NCBI RefSeq assembly: GCF_000764305.2
Contig: NW_025944533.1
Location: 620,001-684,000 of the forward strand
Length of the DNA stretch: 64,000 nt
Origin: Hyalella azteca
Taxonomy: Eukaryota > Arthropoda > Malacostraca > Amphipoda > Hyalellidae
Direction of reading: 5' to 3'
The position numbers and the translations under genes are program-made. A model generated the notes under the pieces. It was not told where the DNA came from. It saw only the letters and a list, made by a program, of their open reading frames with translations, and did not search any database. Shown piece by piece: positions 44,673 to 57,276 of the stretch (within the stretch, counting starts at the first letter, position 1; each line of letters opens with the position of its first letter).

Positions 44673-47600
44673 ACGGATAAAGAAAAAGAAAATTCTTCTT
44701 GACTAGACTACCGTAGAGCTAAAAGACAGTGTCTGACAACCCTCTCATTGGTCCTCGAGCTCTAACTTTGTTGCCCACAATTTTGGTTGCAGAAATCGAA
44801 ATTCAGACGTTTTGCCTCTGAGATTTTCAGAGCCATCAGTAAAAAAGGGACTTATGGATCCTGACCCGACTTTTCTGAACTTTTTTCTGGCGCGTTAAGT
44901 AGTTTTCAGCCTAGCAAGATCTGACGTCGCGTATAAGAAAATGACAAAGTATTTTTTTCTCATAAGTAAAATCGTACTGTCATTGTGTAACGCTTGAAAA
45001 AAAACTAATATAATGCTACTCGAATTTTTTAAGAAAAGCTAATTTGAAGGTAATGCACATAATCAAGGACTTTTAACCATATTTTACGATTTTGCTTCAT
45101 CAAATAACGCGAAAAATTCCAAAACTCTTTTATAACTCATTTTTTATCGAACATCAAGGATTCGTTCTAACATTTCATTTCCTTTTTCTATCTGCCTACC
45201 TTCCCTATAAATTCTCTCTGAAAATAAAATAAGCTCATTTAAAATGATTAAATTTTTCCAAAGATTCATAACATTTCCCAACATTTCCTGCCAGAATCTT
45301 GTGTGCTAAGACTCTCGCATGCTCGGCACATTGAACAGCGGTGTCTCGAGCGTTCAAAGGGATAGCAGGAATGTTCAGGCAGCGGTAGCTTCTTAAGTTT
45401 GGCATTTAAAACATTCGACAGCGCTCTTAATTTAGGTCACGATATTTTCAGCTTAAGAAAACTCCTGAGCAGTACATGTTCAATGTTTTTCTTGCGCGCT
45501 AATCGTTGGTTTCATTTGCATATTTTACTGTATGATGAACATGCATGTAGTCAATTTTTGTTTTATTTTTAGAACAATTATGATAAAAAATAAAGTTGAG
45601 ATTATGATCATCATTTTACTTCCTTGCATGTCACTGATTTTAATTTAAAATACATTAAATGTGGGTATTCGGAACATTCCTAATCATAAATAACGTAATT
45701 ATAACATACAAAAAGAAGCACTAGAACATTTACAACATGGGAATATGCACCTTCATTTTTAGCATTATATAACATCAACAGTTTGGAATAATGAAGAATT
45801 CAATCCGAACATCAAAGCACTTGAACAATATTCATGTAAGAAAACAATCTTTTTTCATTTTATGAATGATGTTTTTTGTTAGTGAATAATTAATTTATGT
45901 GATATAGTCATTAAAACAGCGTATTTGAACGCCAGAAGAAAATATTCTGAGTCTCGAACTCTTCAATTCCACGATTTTTAGATATTCATGATTCGTATTA
46001 CCATACATTTTCTATACAATTTTATATAAGTCATATGACTCGAAGTGATTTATTTTGATAACAGTGAAGCAGGTAAGTAATTTTCAAATGAACGCTCGAT
46101 CGAATATTAATAAAATTCAAATAAGATATATTTCTAATTATATCTCCAAAAACCCAAACCAGATTTTCGGAAGTGTATATTGTAACTACGCGACATTCAA
46201 ATTTGAATATTCCATAAAATATAAAATTACAAACTTTTTAGACTTTCGTGTTCACAAGAATTTGGTCAACTTTTTCATTTCGTCTCATTTTATCTGCAAT
46301 TTAATTTTGGGTGCGTAATAACCGAAAGCATTGACTTCTTACCTTTTATCAAGTTTTCCCTTAAATCTCCATTAATAATATCTTCCATTAATAATTCAAT
46401 AAGTTGCAGAAATATCCCGATCTGCAGTCTTTACTCTGAGAAGATGTCTATTCAATACCTTTTTTATTGCGTTGATCAATGATTTGAAAAAAGATAGTAT
46501 GGTCAATCATTTTTCGACTTCAAGGAATAAGAAACAGCGTGAATATATAATCGCTAATAGGAATTCAAGGGTAAAAATATGTTCAGCACTGTTTTTTCCA
46601 TGAATACACCCAAAATTATTTAGATGAATCCATTCATATAAGTTTTATAAAACAATTTAGTCTTGATCGAAAATACTAACAGGGTTTCGGTCTTCTGAAT
46701 TATTAAACACTCTTGGAATCTTTTCCATGATTCCATTCCCACAATAAAAAGTATTCACAGGTTTAGATTATATCAATAAATTTTCGTTAGACAATCCTAG
46801 TACAAAATATTTTGATGAAACATCGTCACTGAACGAGCACACATTATGTTACAAGTTAAAGCCAAAAAAAAAATTTCAGTATGAGGCAATGATGAGACAA
46901 AAATAAAACAACAAAATTTAAAATTAAGTTTTGTGCAAATTAACATGTTTCAAAATATAACGTTTCGGAGAGTCAAAGTAAGCAGTGTTCACCAGCAAAG
47001 CTCAGGATGACTAGTAATCACACTGAACGCCTGTTACACCTCACTGGTCAGAGTTTCGTCTAATTTAAGTAATGGCGAATATCAAACATTGCAATTAACA
47101 GCAGGTGATTGCTCATTGCCGCGATAAAATTAGTTTATTTTCGCAATTATTACCCGAATCGCTAGAGCAAATTGAGTTTATTCCCAGCATTGATGGCGCT
47201 ATTTTTAATAATTATTTGCAATTGACAAGGGTTAACATATAAAAATTCTCTTGTTAAAATCATTTGCTTAAGTGAGAATAAATTGCGAATGTACATAATT
47301 ACATGTCACGTGTTTTTAGATGTACATTCAGGATGCGGTTTCCCTATTTATATTTATTTCAATTTATTTGTTTCGCATTCATTAACTGGTATGATCGTGA
47401 TAGTCTACGTTAACCTGAATGAATTTACATATACATGTATGTAGGAATGGGACTTAATCGTATGATTTTTCTCCTATAATTAAATTTAGTTCTATGTGCC
47501 AAATTATTTAAGATTGCATTTTTTTTCTTTATGGTAAACGAATTTTCCACGCGAGTTACAAGCAACAAATGTAATAGAATTGATAGGATACGTTTTGTTG

Positions 47601-49422
47601 TCCGCTTTACCTGCTTCCTGTATATTAAATAGCACACTCTATTTTCTTAATATTCTAATTCTATTTGTTTAATTTATTCATAGAATTGTTTAGCAATTGA
47701 ATCAAGTTTCATTTATTCGATATAATACTCGCTGCAACTTGACTCTTTGAACACCAAACTTATGAACCTTTATTGCATTTGCTTTCCTTGAGTTAATTAG
47801 CTCTCTGAACGAATCTTTCTGCCTAGCGCATACGTCATTCGTTCAGTACATAACAACAGAAGCGTGTTTGACATACCTGAGATTCTCATCCCGGCATTGG
47901 GTTCAGTGAATATATTCCCCGATAATATTAAGATAAAAATGAGTTATTTACTCTTTGATATACTCATCATATTATGAAGACAAAAATAACATTTCCATTG
48001 AAAGGTATACTACACGTATTGCTTAAAGTCAAGGTACTTTAAAATCTGTCGAAATTGTATGTGAAGCAAGCAATCAAATTCAATAATACTATTTGATAAG
48101 CAAGTGAATAAGATTTTCGGTTTTGGGAAAAAATGAATTCCCTGTTCTGCAAAACAATTTAATCCATCATATGCTTCGTTAATAATATTAAAGAATTCAC
48201 AACGAAAAAAAGGAATCACTGATTAATTCACTATAATGTTTATCCTTTTTGAAGTTTGAAGAACTATTGTTAATATTATATACTGTTACTGTTAAATACT
48301 GTTAATAAATTTGAGTTTGAACAACTGTTTTATAACTCTACCAATGTTTGAACATGCAAATGTTTTTAAAACCTGAAAATTTCTTGTGAAATTGAGCCTC
48401 ATATCAGATGTTTTTACAGTGACAATCTGCCAATGCTTCACTATATGTTAATAAGAATTTGAATTACAAATTTCATAGGCGAACAGAAAAATCTCTCCAT
48501 TGATCGCTGAGTAGCTTTGTGAAATGGTGGATGATATGAGGAATGGTGGATGATAAACATTTTTCGTTGATATACTGCATGATGAATGGCCAATATATTC
48601 TTCTTTGAGATACAACAATTTTCATTCGATATCATTGAATTAACACCACCTCCACGAAATTGACACAATCGACAATCAATTTAAATTTGAATATTTTTCA
48701 TCTATTGAATTTTCAGGATATGTCGATAACACAAATTTGCGGATGATTTTAACTTATTAAAAGCCCTTGAAAATTTTCTGACGAATCGTGGTATATGTGC
48801 TAAAATGCAGAACACAGAAATAATCTGCTGTTTTGTAGATTCTGCGCAATTTTAACAGAGTTAGCTTTGATTTTTTAATCTTATCGAGTCAAGCTGAAAA
48901 TTTTTCTTTCATGACATCTAAACCTTATATTTAAATTCAATTAAATCGCAAAAAGTTGTATAGTGGAATTTGTTTATCAAAATCTAGACTTCGGGCAAAG
49001 TCTCAAGACGAACATCCTACAAGATATCTAAATTTTTCATTAAAATACCAAATGAATTTTCCTTTAGTTGATAATTCTAGTACATATTGGATGGATTAAA
49101 ACTGAGAATAGAATTCATTTATCATCATTCATTTATGACTCACCTCGAAATATTACTTCAATCGAGTAGTGACGGGAAACCGGATCGGAAGATGGACAGC
49201 TTATAGGTTCGGTGAAAAATCTTCATTACAATATTAAAGAACAGGAGTAATTGCATACAACTACACTTCATCGAATTTTTCATCCTGCATCCATTAAATT
49301 TGTGAACCTTTTTCTGAGTTTCTTAAATCGTGTCAATTACCACGAGCTTCGCTATGTCGAGAGCACAAAAACTTGATTTGTAACTTGATCTTCCCGGGTG
49401 AATCAACTCCACAACGTTTAAA
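44673..49422. other. Long AT-rich spacer
   Basis: Nearly featureless. A 25-codon small ORF at 45319-45396 (MLGTLNSGVSSVQRDSRNVQ...) is in a GC-richer spot. A perfect U1-complementary donor CAG|GTAAGT is at 46068-46073, with only a few open codons before it. No repeats seen. Confidence 0.5.
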
Positions 49423-49593
49423 TTATCGTCGGGACCGTATTCCTGATTGCAAATAGTTCAATTTTTTAATACTTTTAACATTGAAGCTCTCGATTAGAAA
49501 ATGTGTAGGAAAGTAGGAGATTTTAAGCCGCAACTCGTAGTTGTCTGCGAATTCTTGAGCGGTCCCATTTTCCGACGCCATCTTCTCGGCCAT
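49423..49593 (-). CDS. Minus-strand ORF, 56 aa, gene-start-like
   Basis: ATG at 49593 follows an in-frame TGA, and a second ATG four codons on has a better context (AAGATGGCG). Reads MAEKMASENGTAQEFADNYE..., typical of a soluble protein start, then a more AT-rich tail to TAA 49423-49425. The GC-rich part ends after about 24 codons (LRLKIS), where an exon boundary would be expected, but no clean donor is there. An overlapping minus frame with an acceptor (ACATTTTCAG|GAG, ENVVHKTSIELLRS...) is the alternative. Confidence 0.3.
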   Translation of the reverse strand: MAEKMASENGTAQEFADNYELRLKISYFPTHFLIESFNVKSIKKLNYLQSGIRSRR

Positions 49594-49743
49594 GCAGTCT
49601 CAGACCGCAGCAGTTCAATGCTGGTTTTATGAACCACATTCTCCTGAAAATGTCACTAACTATTCAATTCATACAGAAATTTTGTTCAAAACTGTGAATT
49701 TATAGTGAAAGTTGTTTGTTAAAGTCGAATTAATTTATTGCAG

Positions 49744-49838
49744 GTCGATAAACAATGAAATGCTATTGCACAAGAACGTAAGAACGAGACGGCACCGGCG
49801 GACTACAACGGGTCTACACATCAAAATGGATGCCCTAG
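49744..49838 (+). CDS. Candidate start exon with acceptor and donor
   Basis: Bounded by TTAATTTATTGCAG (ends 49743) and CTAG|GTGAGAG (GT 49839-49840). The open frame reads SINNEMLLHKNVRTRRHRRT, then TTGLHIKMDAL. The internal ATG at 49826 has an ideal insect context (ATCAAAATGG), so translation may start there (MDAL...), with the rest 5' UTR. GC-rich against AT-rich introns. It is head-to-head with the preceding minus-strand ORF, 150 bases apart. Confidence 0.38.
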
Positions 49839-51617
49839 GTGAGAGATAACTCGGGTGGTTTACTTTACTTCACTTTCGTGATCGTTAATACTGATAACGA
49901 TTCAGTTGTCTCTAATGGCACAGATTAACGTTAAAAAGTTTTAAAATTTGGTCTTCATTAAAACACTTGAAGCTATTTTAACAACTGTTCTTGATGGGGC
50001 AATAATACACTTCGAATTGTGTGTGCGTTTGAGTCGAAATAATGAATAGAAACAAGTGAACTAATATTCAATGTGTGGTGTGAGACAGAGCCTTGCATTA
50101 TCGGGGACTGAAATACATGAATTTAGCGAGTTTTATTTTAAAAAATGCTCGCATATGGATGCAATTCATAGGAGAGATTAATTTCTTTTTTAGCTCTATA
50201 TTCACTTATTTCATATAAAAAATCAGCTTCATTTCAAACGTCATGAACATCTTATTATGCCCTTGAAAGTTTTTACTAATTGATTGGTATTTTATGTAAT
50301 GGAACATAATATTATTGTTTCATTATATTATTTGATAGGTTAAGTTTTAAATTCATGAAAAGAATCTGCCCAGAGCAAGTGATAAAAATAAAATGCACGT
50401 ATAAACCTCTGCCTTTATTTATAAATTTTGTGCCAAATTAATTGAAGGTTTCTACCTCTAACAGTTGCCCACAATCTCATGCGTTTTATTTCTCAACACT
50501 ATGCTATTTTTTCCAATCATATGGTCGATGAAATTAAATATTCTGACTCATTTTTATGTATATTAATGTATTTGAATGCTTCTATTTTCACTTTTTATGT
50601 TCTACATTAAACCCAATGATGAAATAGATCGATCTTTTTTAATATTTGTTTTCTAATTTACATATTATGTAAAGTAAATCACTTGAAACAGCCAGTTTTC
50701 ATTATAAAAGAAAGAAAAATGTTCCACAGTCTCTTTTCTAGAGATGTTTGACGAAAAGAGTTCATATAACGCATTTACTGTACATACTATTTAATACTTT
50801 ATAAAAAAATGTCAAGGATTAAAAAATCTGAAGCATTTAGTGTAGATTAATATGCTTTTTCCATCAATTATTCATGCATCAATGATACGAAATGATTCAA
50901 TATGTTAATCATGATCAATAATTTTTGTATCGAGATTTTCAATGTGTTTTTTATTAATGATAGTCATGGATTCATGTTTCAATGACGTTCAACGATTCGT
51001 AGTTAAATGGTTCTCAATGATTCCTATAAGAGCGATGACAAATGATCCATTATTTAATAATGATCCATTCTCTGCTTCATGTGCCAATGAAGCAGAGTTT
51101 TCTCTATTTAGAATTGAAGTTTGACTGGGAAGAACTTAGGAATTTTTCGAGGATTCCAACAGTTCATTCAATTTTCCAATTCAACTCTGTTTTGAAAATA
51201 TTAGTATATCACGAAAACAGAAAAAAATTAGAAACTTTAGAAATCTTAAATCATGATATTTCAACATTATTTACAACTCGTGTCAAATGTAGCTCATCTC
51301 AAACATTTAATACATTAAATTTTCTATAACTTAAAATTTTCTCAATCTTTTTTGTACATCAAAAGTGCCTCTTCAAATTATTTGGCAAAATGTGCACAGT
51401 GAAAAAAACTACCTATCACAAGCAAAATTGCTCAGAAGCAACAGTTAACAAAGTGCTATTGGCAATGTGCCATTTTAAAGTCATTAAGCACCTACTTTTC
51501 TGACCCTGATGATAGTTAAAACGAAATAAACCCAGTCATAAAGTTGCCTTGCAAGCCACATATCGAATGAAAAAAGACCGACAATTCGGGCTCTGGAAAG
51601 CTTTTAAATCCTCGTAA
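49839..51617. other. AT-rich spacer with a perfect hairpin
   Basis: AT-rich. At 51070-51097 CTCTGCTTCAT, six bases, ATGAAGCAGAG form a perfect 11-bp stem. AATGATCCATT is repeated just before it. Frames at 50942-51329 are ordinary. Confidence 0.5.
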
Positions 51618-51959
51618 AGTTTTCCAAGTTATCAGAGCTCTACACTGAGTCTTTACCACGTTAAACCGAGAATTAATTACTCCTATCATCCAGGGAATGA
51701 CCACGACAAAAATATGCTAAGTTTTGCGGACAACCGCATGGAAATTGTGTGCAAAAACCTCATGGGAAGAGTAGAGTCCAGCTTTTCAGAGCTTTTTATG
51801 ATGTCCTTAGCCACTTTCAAGGCCGAAATTTATTGCTTGCCTACATGGACGAATTCTTGCCTCGATTATCTCTTTGATTTTTTAGAAGCGTGCGAAAATA
51901 GACGATTATTTACTATCATGAAAATGTTATTGTACTATAACGTTATTCAAGAAAAATAG
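51618..51959 (+). CDS. Open frame of 113 codons, ORF 81 aa from ATG
   Basis: Open from after a TAA (51615-51617) to TAG 51957-51959; first ATG 51714 (A at -3). Reads MLSFADNRMEIVCKNLMGRV..., then FSELFMMSLATFKAEIYCLP, acidic LDYLFDFLEACENRR and a hydrophobic end. Upstream codons (SLYHVKPRINYSYHPGND) are also coding-like, so it could be a 3' exon. Looks helical and soluble; four Cys. No family recognised. A 62-codon minus frame overlaps 51516-51704. Confidence 0.32.
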   Translation, partial: SFPSYQSSTLSLYHVKPRINYSYHPGNDHDKNMLSFADNRMEIVCKNLMGRVESSFSELFMMSLATFKAEIYCLPTWTNSCLDYLFDFLEACENRRLFTIMKMLLYYNVIQEK

Positions 51960-52494
51960 ATAATCTTACGCACCAAACTTCATATGAAAATGAGATGCCG
52001 TGTGAAAATTAACTATTCTGTTTAGGACGTATAGATTAATAACCTCTGATGAAACAAAATTTAAAAATTAGTTAACCTTGCATTTTTTATTAGAAATTTC
52101 GTTGCAAGAGATATTTCATTTTTGGTAAGCGTAAGCAGTGTAAGGGAGGCTACTATGGCGCTGGTAGCAATGAGAAAGACATAAATTAGGTCGTAAAATA
52201 CGGCACCTGTTGCATGTTGCCTAGCGACCCCGTAAACGACCTTGCCAAGCACAGCTGGTTTGCTTCTTCACTTCATGACTTTATTGTCGTAGTCATGCAA
52301 GATGAGCTTAGATATTTCACATGATATAGAATTATATCAATTTGAAGCTGTAGCATCTTTCAGTTGTTATTGCCTTTCATATGCGCTCGCAAATGACTTT
52401 TCTGGATCATTTGGAATGTTTAACTTTTGATTCACATGCCTAACAGGGCAGGGAAAAAATTTTTCAATTATAGATTCATTAAAGATGAGGAGAA
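51960..52494. other. Spacer with a competing minus frame
   Basis: Minus strand 52061-52252 is open with one membrane-like stretch (LIYVFLIATSAIVASLTLL) but begins with GTG and has no acceptor. Not called. Confidence 0.35.
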
Positions 52495-52707
52495 ATGAAC
52501 CCAGACTGTGAATGTGTTCCGTTGATTTGCCCTCCTAAAGACTGCGCTGAAACCACGAGTCAACATATGTGAGTATTTTAGTGGCGGGCGAAGGTGAGAG
52601 CGTCGTGTTGATGCAGGCTTGCCAGTGCCACGTTGAGTCTTCCCCTCAGTGACGAACAAGAGCCACTCTGTAGAACTCGAACCTACACGCACCACAACTT
52701 TGGATAA
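52495..52707 (+). CDS. Candidate two-exon gene, 54 aa, Cys-rich start
   Basis: ATG 52495 (purine at -3) just after an in-frame TGA. Exon 1 reads MNPDCECVPLICPPKDCAET, then TSQH, to donor AT|GTGAGT (GT 52569-52570), phase 2. A 48-base intron ends at GTTGATGCAG (52616). Exon 2 resumes in phase with LASATLSLPLSDEQEPLCRT... to TAA 52705-52707. Phase agreement and upstream stop support it; the very short, GC-rich intron is against. The minus strand is also open across 52468-52695. Confidence 0.28.
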
Positions 52708-52792
52708 TTGTTTATTCAGCTATAGATAGTGACATGTTTATGCTGGTGCTTGTTTGCTCAATTTTGAGAGTGATGTCTTCTAACGCAACACA

Positions 52793-52945
52793 ATGTTACG
52801 GATACGAGAACACGCGACTCTCCCTCGAGCGCACGCTCAAGCCTCTGACAAACCCCGAAGCGAATTAAAGATCGAGTTTATGATACGCCTTGGCCTGGCT
52901 AATCCAACAGGAATTCTGTCGTTCTACTCAGGACGGTCGTGCTGA
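52793..52945 (+). CDS. Small ORF, 50 aa
   Basis: ATG 52793 (A at -3) after an in-frame TAA, reading MLRIREHATLPRAHAQASDK... to TGA 52943-52945. The stop overlaps another ATG (TGATG at 52943-52947) that opens MSDKAHVFHSCRSLL. Strong GC rise and coding-like codons. May be another exon of the same locus as the preceding model. Confidence 0.27.
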   Translation: MLRIREHATLPRAHAQASDKPRSELKIEFMIRLGLANPTGILSFYSGRSC

Positions 52946-52990
52946 TGAGCGACAAGGCGCATGTGTTCCACAGCTGTCGTTCACTGCTTT

Positions 52991-54597
52991 GATTCGAGCT
53001 AGAAGAAAAAATTGAATTATTTTTATCCTAATTGAAAAATCAAAATAAAAATTGTAAGTTTCCTTATGAAACATGGGTATATGCTTCTTAATAATTAATA
53101 AATTAGAAACATGACTATAATTCTAATAAATATATGTTGAATTTATTAATTGTTGAATCGAGTGTTGAACTTTACTTGCTCGGCAACAATGCACTGAAGC
53201 TACTTTTACTTACAATAATCATTTATAGGTTTGCACGTGAACGCCATTTTTTATTTTTTTGTAGTTATTAACTTTTCTGCTTTTGCTTTAATAATTGTAA
53301 CTGAGATCAGTTAAGCGAATAAAATCATGAAGTCATCAGAGGAAGATAGAGATACCAAAATTTCCATATTTATGCAAACGGGGTAATAGGGGAGCCACGG
53401 CTGTTGTACATTGGCTATTTGCCCAATATTGAGCAGGGGCGAGGCGGATGTAAGTCCAGCCGTTGCTTTACTGCACGCGGCTAAAACTGATATGCACTGA
53501 AAACCTGTTTGGACATCGAGATCTGAAAACCGTTATTGAAGGTTTACTTTTAATCCAAATAGTTTACTCCGAGCTTTTAAAAATTCTATATCGCTGCATC
53601 CTATGTCCAAAAAGTCTTCGATGCTTTCATTTTAAATGCACGTTAATGATACTTTTCCAGGATCAATAATATTTTCAATAAAATTTGTGTTTTTCTGCCT
53701 TATTAATTGAAATTTGATGGACGGTTGTATAAGTTGTTGAGTTAAATTACTTTTCATACATACTGAAATTCCAAATTTTTCTAATACTCTGATCATAATA
53801 ATTGTAATCGATTGTATAATATCACACAGATCGAACCTATTACAAATTTTTTTTTTCAAAAATACACTGATAAAAGCTATTTTTGCCTCACTTCATGTTT
53901 TTGTTGCATGCAAATATCAAGAGGAAAAACCTTCGCCTAACTTTGAGCGATAAGTTGGTCCGTAAAATACCTGGGCAGCCATCTCCATACAAACTGCTAA
54001 CGAAATCCTTAGGTCATTACTCTATCATCCGCCCTAGTCTTGATTAAGTAATTTAAATACTTAGCTATGCGCAGCCTTTTTAAATTATTCCCGACGAGAT
54101 CCAATTTCGGTCTGCAAATTGGAATGCATTATTGACATGCATAATTTGAGAATTTTCAATTACAATGCAGTGCTCGTCTCGCACTGAGAGAGGTTGAATT
54201 AAAAAGGAAAATGTCGGAGTCACATATGTACATGAATATCCGTGTTAATTTAATAAAATAAAGCGCAAAATGGAAGAATACTAATTTTCTTGAACAGCAA
54301 GTCATTTGGACCCTATCTAGAGTAAAAATGTGTGTCTTGGCTACATATGCAATTTTCACATATGAAAATTGAGAGTGATGTTTCATATATGAAAATGTTA
54401 TATGCATGTGCATATATTCATAGCACATGCATACATGTAATTTTTGGCTTATTCTGAGCTTGGATGTCGTCATTTTCATTTTCAATTCCTATCCAATAAT
54501 TGAATCGTACTATCTACTGCAAGACCTTTTTTCAGCGCTGAATACAGCATCCAACTGAAGACCTTTTTTAAACTGGATTCTTCCAGCTTGGTCTTCC
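52991..54597. other. AT-rich spacer with palindromes
   Basis: At 54350-54371 CAATTTTCACATATGAAAATTG is nearly self-complementary. At 54401-54433 TATGCATGTGC and GCACATGCATA form a perfect 11-bp stem around 11 bases. No exon called. Confidence 0.5.
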
Positions 54598-54780
54598 ATG
54601 AGCAAGAATATTACGCTGCTCCATAAAGTCGAAGGATACCCACAACGGAAACCCAAAATAAACACAGCATATTTTCGAGGACCGAATTTTCATTTGCAGC
54701 GAGAGAAATTTAGAGCATCTGGAGCCACAGTAAACGACACTGCCATCAGCAGAAGTCCATCCAAAGCCTCCCTAACCTGA
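54598..54780 (+). CDS. ORF, 60 aa, basic
   Basis: ATG 54598 to TGA 54778-54780 (MSKNITLLHKVEGYPQRKPK...). Hydrophilic, Lys/Arg/Ser-rich, ending SRSPSKASLT. After the stop the same frame reads DNGKVASEFRRFCGAQ to another stop, so a stop-gain in an older, longer frame is possible. Coding-like codon pattern, good GC contrast. Not recognised. Confidence 0.3.
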   Translation: MSKNITLLHKVEGYPQRKPKINTAYFRGPNFHLQREKFRASGATVNDTAISRSPSKASLT

Positions 54781-57060
54781 GACAACGGCAAGGTTGCTTC
54801 AGAATTTAGGCGTTTTTGTGGTGCGCAGTGAAGAGCGGCAGCGGCAACGCTTGCATGGAGACAACTCCAAATGCAGACTTGCCTTGATCTTACTCCGGCC
54901 TTGGCGTCTTGAAGTCTAAAATCCTGCGGTGGCTTCTCCTAAATTGCTCGGAGTTAGGATGCCTGCATTATATCTGCGCTCATGAATAAGAAAATTTCCC
55001 AGGATTTGCAATGACGAGGTTGCCTTGCGAAGGCTTTGGCCCGTGTTCCAACTTTAAAATAATTATTTCTTATACATGTACATGCGCGTCATGAGTAAAA
55101 TAGTTTTAAAAAAATTTTTTCTTCGGCAATATTCATTTCTGTGCTTAAAAAAACAGACATGGATGTAAATTTTTACTAAAAATTAGTTATTTGCTATCTA
55201 AACAAGAAAGCTAACTCCAACTTATCTGACTTTTTCTAGTTTTGACTGATCAAGAATGCAAAATGAATTAAACATTCTTTAATCTAATTAAATGTTTTTA
55301 TAAAGACTGGAGTGCTAAGAAATGTTTTGCATTCGTTGGCCACGGTGAGGCTAAAAAAGAGTGAGGTAGGCCGAGGCCTTCAAAAAAAAGGTTAAAAGGG
55401 GCCCGAGTGTTGAGAGCGGTATGGCGGTGAAGGATGAAGGCCGAAATTATATAGGAACGATCAGCTACGGTGGAAAGAAAAAGAGTTATGATCGAGGAAC
55501 GGTAAGAAAGAAAAGAAAAAGATCGATCAGCGTGGAGATTAGGATAAAATTCGGCAATAAATGATGAGGAATGTTACGAGGATTGTGCGTTAATACGTAC
55601 ATGTTTTTTAATGCACGAAGGCCGAGTAAATGAAGAAATTACATAAGGCAAAACAGTAACAAAGGTGATCGAAAAGAGGGAAAGGAGACGAGGAGGTCAC
55701 AAAAAGGTAAATGGTCGTCGGCAGGGAAGAGGGAGGGGGGAGAGGGAGCGCACTGCACCCTTTCATATCACAGTGGAATGGGAGCCGCCTTCCTAACACG
55801 AGATGAGAGTATTCCAAGCAGGCTCATTTTCTGCCTCCAACCGGCTCCAATAGCGCAAAATTCGCCCAGAAAGAAAATGAGACGGAGATATAATAAGTTT
55901 TGCGATAGCGCGAGTCAGGTTTATAACCTGTGAGTATTTTCGAGGCTTCGTGCGTGTTTTACTCATTCTAAAAATATTCGAATCTGCGCTGAAAATTAAA
56001 TTGGAAGCCTAAAAGTCACCTGCAATAAGAAAAGTGGGAGTTCAGGAACTGTTGTCATCTTTTCTTTTCGAAATCATCTAGAATTGCGATTTTTTAAGTT
56101 TGATAAAAAATGTACCATATTCAATTGACAAATTTCAATGACAATGAATGTATGACCTTTTTAAACGAAATTGAAATGAAAAGCATCAATTTGGTTCAGT
56201 TCCACGCACGTACAATAGATTTATACAAAATAATATTACATGAAACATATGAAAATCAGAGAACTAATTGAGTAGAAGAGACGTCGCCTTCATTCGTAAA
56301 CTTTAGAATATTCTAAGGATGTTGTTGCCGAACTTTTTCGTTCTAGAGAGATGAGTTTTCATTTCCATCAACGTCGGCTGAAACTTAGATCGTGCAGGCT
56401 GATGAGATGCAACGCAAATGATTCTTTCTCTGGAAAAACTTGTCTCGATTCAATCAGGGAAGAATTGCGTTCAGGAGCTCTAAGAGACGGGATCAGGGCA
56501 AGCCAAGAACTTCTTTACTGAAGGTACATCTGATGCACGAAAAATTTCTTGGCTTTCTGCTAAAAATATCGGGAAAAATAAAATCAGTAAATCTGTGGCC
56601 CGTCATGAATTTAAAAAGTAGATTTCAATTTAAGATTTAATAGATATGCGTTGTGTTTGAAATTGCATGAAGAGATATGTATATGAGCTCATTTCCGCGA
56701 AATTTTCAATATTCAATATCGATATGGTGAATTTTCTTGGCGTTTTCTTTGCTTTTAAATTCCTTATTTTCAAGCCAATTGCAGATCACATTTTTTAATG
56801 AACTTCCTTGTAGTTTTGATAGCACTGATTGATTATTTTAATAATTGAGTAGGTAACGCAACAAAAGTTATTTTCGAGTTTAGAACGAAATTGAATTGAA
56901 TTTAAGTAATTTCAGTCCAATAATATTATAATATTAATATTAATATATAACGCAAGGAATAATTCGAAACAGGGACATCTCATAAACTTATTAATCTAAG
57001 AAATTTGGATTTAAAATAATTTCTCATTCTAAAATAATATAAATGGAAAAAGGAAAATAA
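54781..57060. other. GC-richer then purine-rich spacer
   Basis: 54781-55030 is GC-rich without a chosen frame. 55340-55760 is purine-rich on + (GGGAAGAGGGAGGGGGGAGA), i.e. C/T-rich on the minus strand, like the blocks at 5.2 and 33.9 kb. It includes a TATATAGGAAC copy (55448-55458). A frame at 56440-56640 begins with TTG and has a CTGAAG|GTACAT donor; not called. Confidence 0.45.
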
Positions 57061-57276
57061 ATGAGCCTGACTTTCTTATTTGTGAACCTGAGGGACGTGA
57101 TTGTGCGATCAAGATTTGGCACGTATTTGATTGGAAGCCAAGCCAGAAAACGTGCGTCTCACACCAATGTGAGTCTCTCCCTCCGACCGTCTTGTATTGC
57201 ACTGCGCGCTCGGCCCCCATACCTACGAGCTGGCGGTCACTTCACTACTTTACCATTCGGGTTGGTTTTCGATTGA
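57061..57276 (+). CDS. ORF, 71 aa
   Basis: ATG 57061 (A at -3), TGA 57274-57276. Reads MSLTFLFVNLRDVIVRSRFG..., then basic and hydrophobic (LRPSCIALRARPPYLRAGG). The minus strand has a 63-codon ATG frame in good context (57029-57220, MGAERAVQYK...), so strand is undecided. GC-rich island in AT-rich DNA; CTCACA/TGTGAG stem inside. Not recognised. Confidence 0.25.
   Translation: MSLTFLFVNLRDVIVRSRFGTYLIGSQARKRASHTNVSLSLRPSCIALRARPPYLRAGGHFTTLPFGLVFD

Noticed and set aside
46055..46318. 87-codon frame beginning next to CAG|GTAAGT
   Set aside because: It starts at TTG, and the perfect donor at 46070 would end its exon after five codons; the rest is AT-rich and Asn/Phe-biased.
52660..52695. tRNA-like T-arm on the minus strand (GTAGG TTCGAGT TCTAC)
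   Set aside because: No acceptor stem, D-arm or anticodon arm at the right spacing.
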